From Actinomycetota bacterium (GTDB lineage Bacteria; Actinomycetota; Thermoleophilia; Solirubrobacterales; 70-9), in assembly GCA_018268695.1 (NCBI GenBank), contig JAFDWD010000540.1, positions 1-6,127 of the forward strand: a DNA stretch of 6,127 nt. Reading direction: 5' to 3'. Under the pieces are notes generated by a model, which did no database searches, was not told the DNA's origin, and saw only the letters and a program-made list of their open reading frames with translations. Shown piece by piece: positions 4,696 through 6,127 of the stretch; positions within the stretch are counted from its first letter, which is position 1; every line of letters starts with the position of its first letter. The translations under genes and the position numbers were made by a program.

Positions 4696-6127
4696 CTAGA
4701 TGTGGTCCGAGGGGAGGTGCCAGCGGCGCGGGGCGATCAGCTGGTCGATCTCCCGCGGGCCCCAGCTGCCGCGCCAGTAGGGGATCGCGGGCGGCGGGTT
4801 CTCGAGCACGGGCTCGGAGATTTCCCAGAGGCGCTCGATCGCGTCGGAGCTGGTGAAGAGGGTGCGGTCGCCGTTCATCGCGTCGTGGATGAGGCGCTCG
4901 TAGGGATCGAGAGCGGCCTCGTTGTTGCCGAAGGCTTCCGCATAGGTGAATTTCATGTGGGCTTCGCCGAGCTGCATCGTCGCGCCGGGGACCTTGGCGA
5001 GGAAGGAGGTCGAGATCGAGCCGGGCTCGCCGAGCTCGAAGGTCAGGTGATCGCGCCCGAAGCCCTCCGGGATCAGGGCCTGGTCGAGCGGGAACATGCG
5101 GCGGGGCGGCTGTTTGAAGGCGATCGTGAGGACGTGGTGGCTCTCCGCCATCCGCTTGCCCGATCGGAGGTAGAACGGCACGCCCTCCCAGCGCCAGTTG
5201 TCGACGAAGGCCTTGACCGCGATGAAGGTCTCGGTGTCGGAGTTCGGGTCCACCCCCTCCTCTTCGCGGTAGCCGACGTATTGGCCGCGGACGACGTCCT
5301 CCGGCTTCAGCGGGAGCATCGAGTCGAAGACCTTCTCGCGCTCGAGGCCGAGCGGTTTCGGCTCCAGCGAGGTCGGCGGCTCCATCGCGACGAAACCGAG
5401 GACCTGGAACAGATGGGTGACGAGCATGTCCCGGAACGCGCCCGTGTCCTCGTAGAAGCTCCCCCGCATCTCGATCGAAAGCGTCTCGGGGATGTCGATC
5501 TGGACGTGGTCGATGTGGTTGCGGTTCCAGACCGGCTCGAACATGCCGTTGGCGAAGCGCAGCGCCAGCAGGTTCTGCACCGCCTCGCGCCCGAGGTAGT
5601 GGTCGATCCGGTAGATCCGGTTCTCCTTGAAGACCGAGTGCAGCCGTTCGTTCAACTCGTGGGCGGAGCGCAGGTCGGTGCCGAACGGCTTCTCGGTGAT
5701 CACCCGCGCGTCGTCACCCAGCCCGAGCTTGCCGATCTCCTCGACCGTTCCGGCGGCCGCTTTCGGCGGCAGCGAGAGGTAGAAGAGAAGGTCGACCTCG
5801 CCGCCCAGTTCCTTCTTCGCCGCTTCGACCGCCTCGCCGAGCGGCCCGAAGCCGTCGCCGACGCCGACGAAGCTGAGCGACTTGGCGAACTCGTCGAAGG
5901 CGTCGTCGCCGTCGGGCTTGCGTCCCGAACCGCCGACGGAGTCGCGCGCAAGCTGTCGGAATTCGTCGGTGGAGATCGGGTTGCGGGCGGCGCCGATGAT
6001 GCGGAAGCCCTCCGGCATCAGCCCCGTCTGCGAGAGATGGAACATGCCCGGCAGGAGCTTGCGCTTGGCGAGATCGCCGGTCGCGCCGAAGAGGACGATG
6101 ACCTGGTCGGTGCGGACGCGGTCGGCG
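4696..6127 (-). CDS. zwf: Glucose-6-phosphate 1-dehydrogenase (5' end cut by window edge)
   Basis: First enzyme of the oxidative pentose phosphate pathway: oxidises glucose 6-phosphate to 6-phosphogluconolactone while making NADPH (or NADH), in the cytoplasm. The frame runs off the right edge: before the internal Met at 6045 it reads VIVLFGATGDLAKRKLLPG, the N-terminal dinucleotide-binding motif, so the true start lies outside and 476 residues are visible of about 480-510. EKPFGTDL (visible residues 145-152), RIDHYLGREAVQN (173-185), THLFQVLGFVAMEPP (from 237, His238 matching the catalytic base) and GVPFYLRSGKRM follow in family order. The Lys of the DHYLGK signature is Arg here (visible residue 180, codon 5589-5587). 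The THLFQVLGFVAMEPP segment resembles the Zwf1-type actinobacterial subgroup. A PhnB-like gene follows after 3 bp. Apart from the Arg, the identity is secure. Confidence 0.95.
   Translation of the reverse strand, partial: ADRVRTDQVIVLFGATGDLAKRKLLPGMFHLSQTGLMPEGFRIIGAARNPISTDEFRQLARDSVGGSGRKPDGDDAFDEFAKSLSFVGVGDGFGPLGEAVEAAKKELGGEVDLLFYLSLPPKAAAGTVEEIGKLGLGDDARVITEKPFGTDLRSAHELNERLHSVFKENRIYRIDHYLGREAVQNLLALRFANGMFEPVWNRNHIDHVQIDIPETLSIEMRGSFYEDTGAFRDMLVTHLFQVLGFVAMEPPTSLEPKPLGLEREKVFDSMLPLKPEDVVRGQYVGYREEEGVDPNSDTETFIAVKAFVDNWRWEGVPFYLRSGKRMAESHHVLTIAFKQPPRRMFPLDQALIPEGFGRDHLTFELGEPGSISTSFLAKVPGATMQLGEAHMKFTYAEAFGNNEAALDPYERLIHDAMNGDRTLFTSSDAIERLWEISEPVLENPPPAIPYWRGSWGPREIDQLIAPRRWHLPSDHI

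Noticed and set aside
6043..6045. ATG as the start of zwf
   Set aside because: The frame continues upstream to the window edge with the conserved GATGDLA nucleotide-binding motif, so this Met is internal.

Overview
This is a high-GC bacterial window (6127 bp). The leaderless-looking starts, the DUF2510 membrane protein, the AraC/VOC pair and the Zwf1-type glucose-6-phosphate dehydrogenase together suggest Actinomycetota. A deep-branching lineage such as Thermoleophilia/Solirubrobacterales is my best guess, made from protein flavour alone. Both ends cut through housekeeping genes: thrS on the left and zwf on the right, each on the minus strand.

Left part (1-2358, minus strand): a 606-residue polytopic membrane protein, GT-C glycosyltransferase-like but of unproven function, lies 38 bp upstream of thrS (N-terminal TGS and editing-domain start). 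The membrane-protein gene contains a 45-nt almost perfect palindrome (22-bp arms, one central base) that is translated in frame in a loop between two membrane segments.

Middle (2359-3330): a 25-bp divergent gap separates the membrane protein from a one-domain AraC-type regulator on the plus strand. Two opposed -10-like hexamers overlap inside it, and both would give leaderless or almost leaderless mRNAs. A VOC/glyoxalase-fold protein with a strong Shine-Dalgarno follows the regulator, and a hairpin terminator closes the pair.

Right-middle (3331-4291): a convergent minus-strand gene encodes a DUF2510-TM-basic coiled-coil protein with a GTG start exactly where a leaderless transcript would begin. 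Upstream of it is a 312-bp stretch without protein genes. It holds a strong GC-rich hairpin terminator and, before it on the minus strand, several nested hairpins that look like a small structured RNA or leader of about 165 nt. It ends in the promoter of a plus-strand tRNA-Val(GAC), which has an unusual C at position 33 and no encoded CCA.

Right part (4306-6127, minus strand): zwf, cut off at its 5' end, is followed after 3 bp by a PhnB-like VOC protein, an apparent two-gene operon. The zwf product has Arg where the G6PD signature normally has the catalytic Lys. The strongest candidates for something new are the in-frame palindrome and the putative structured RNA.
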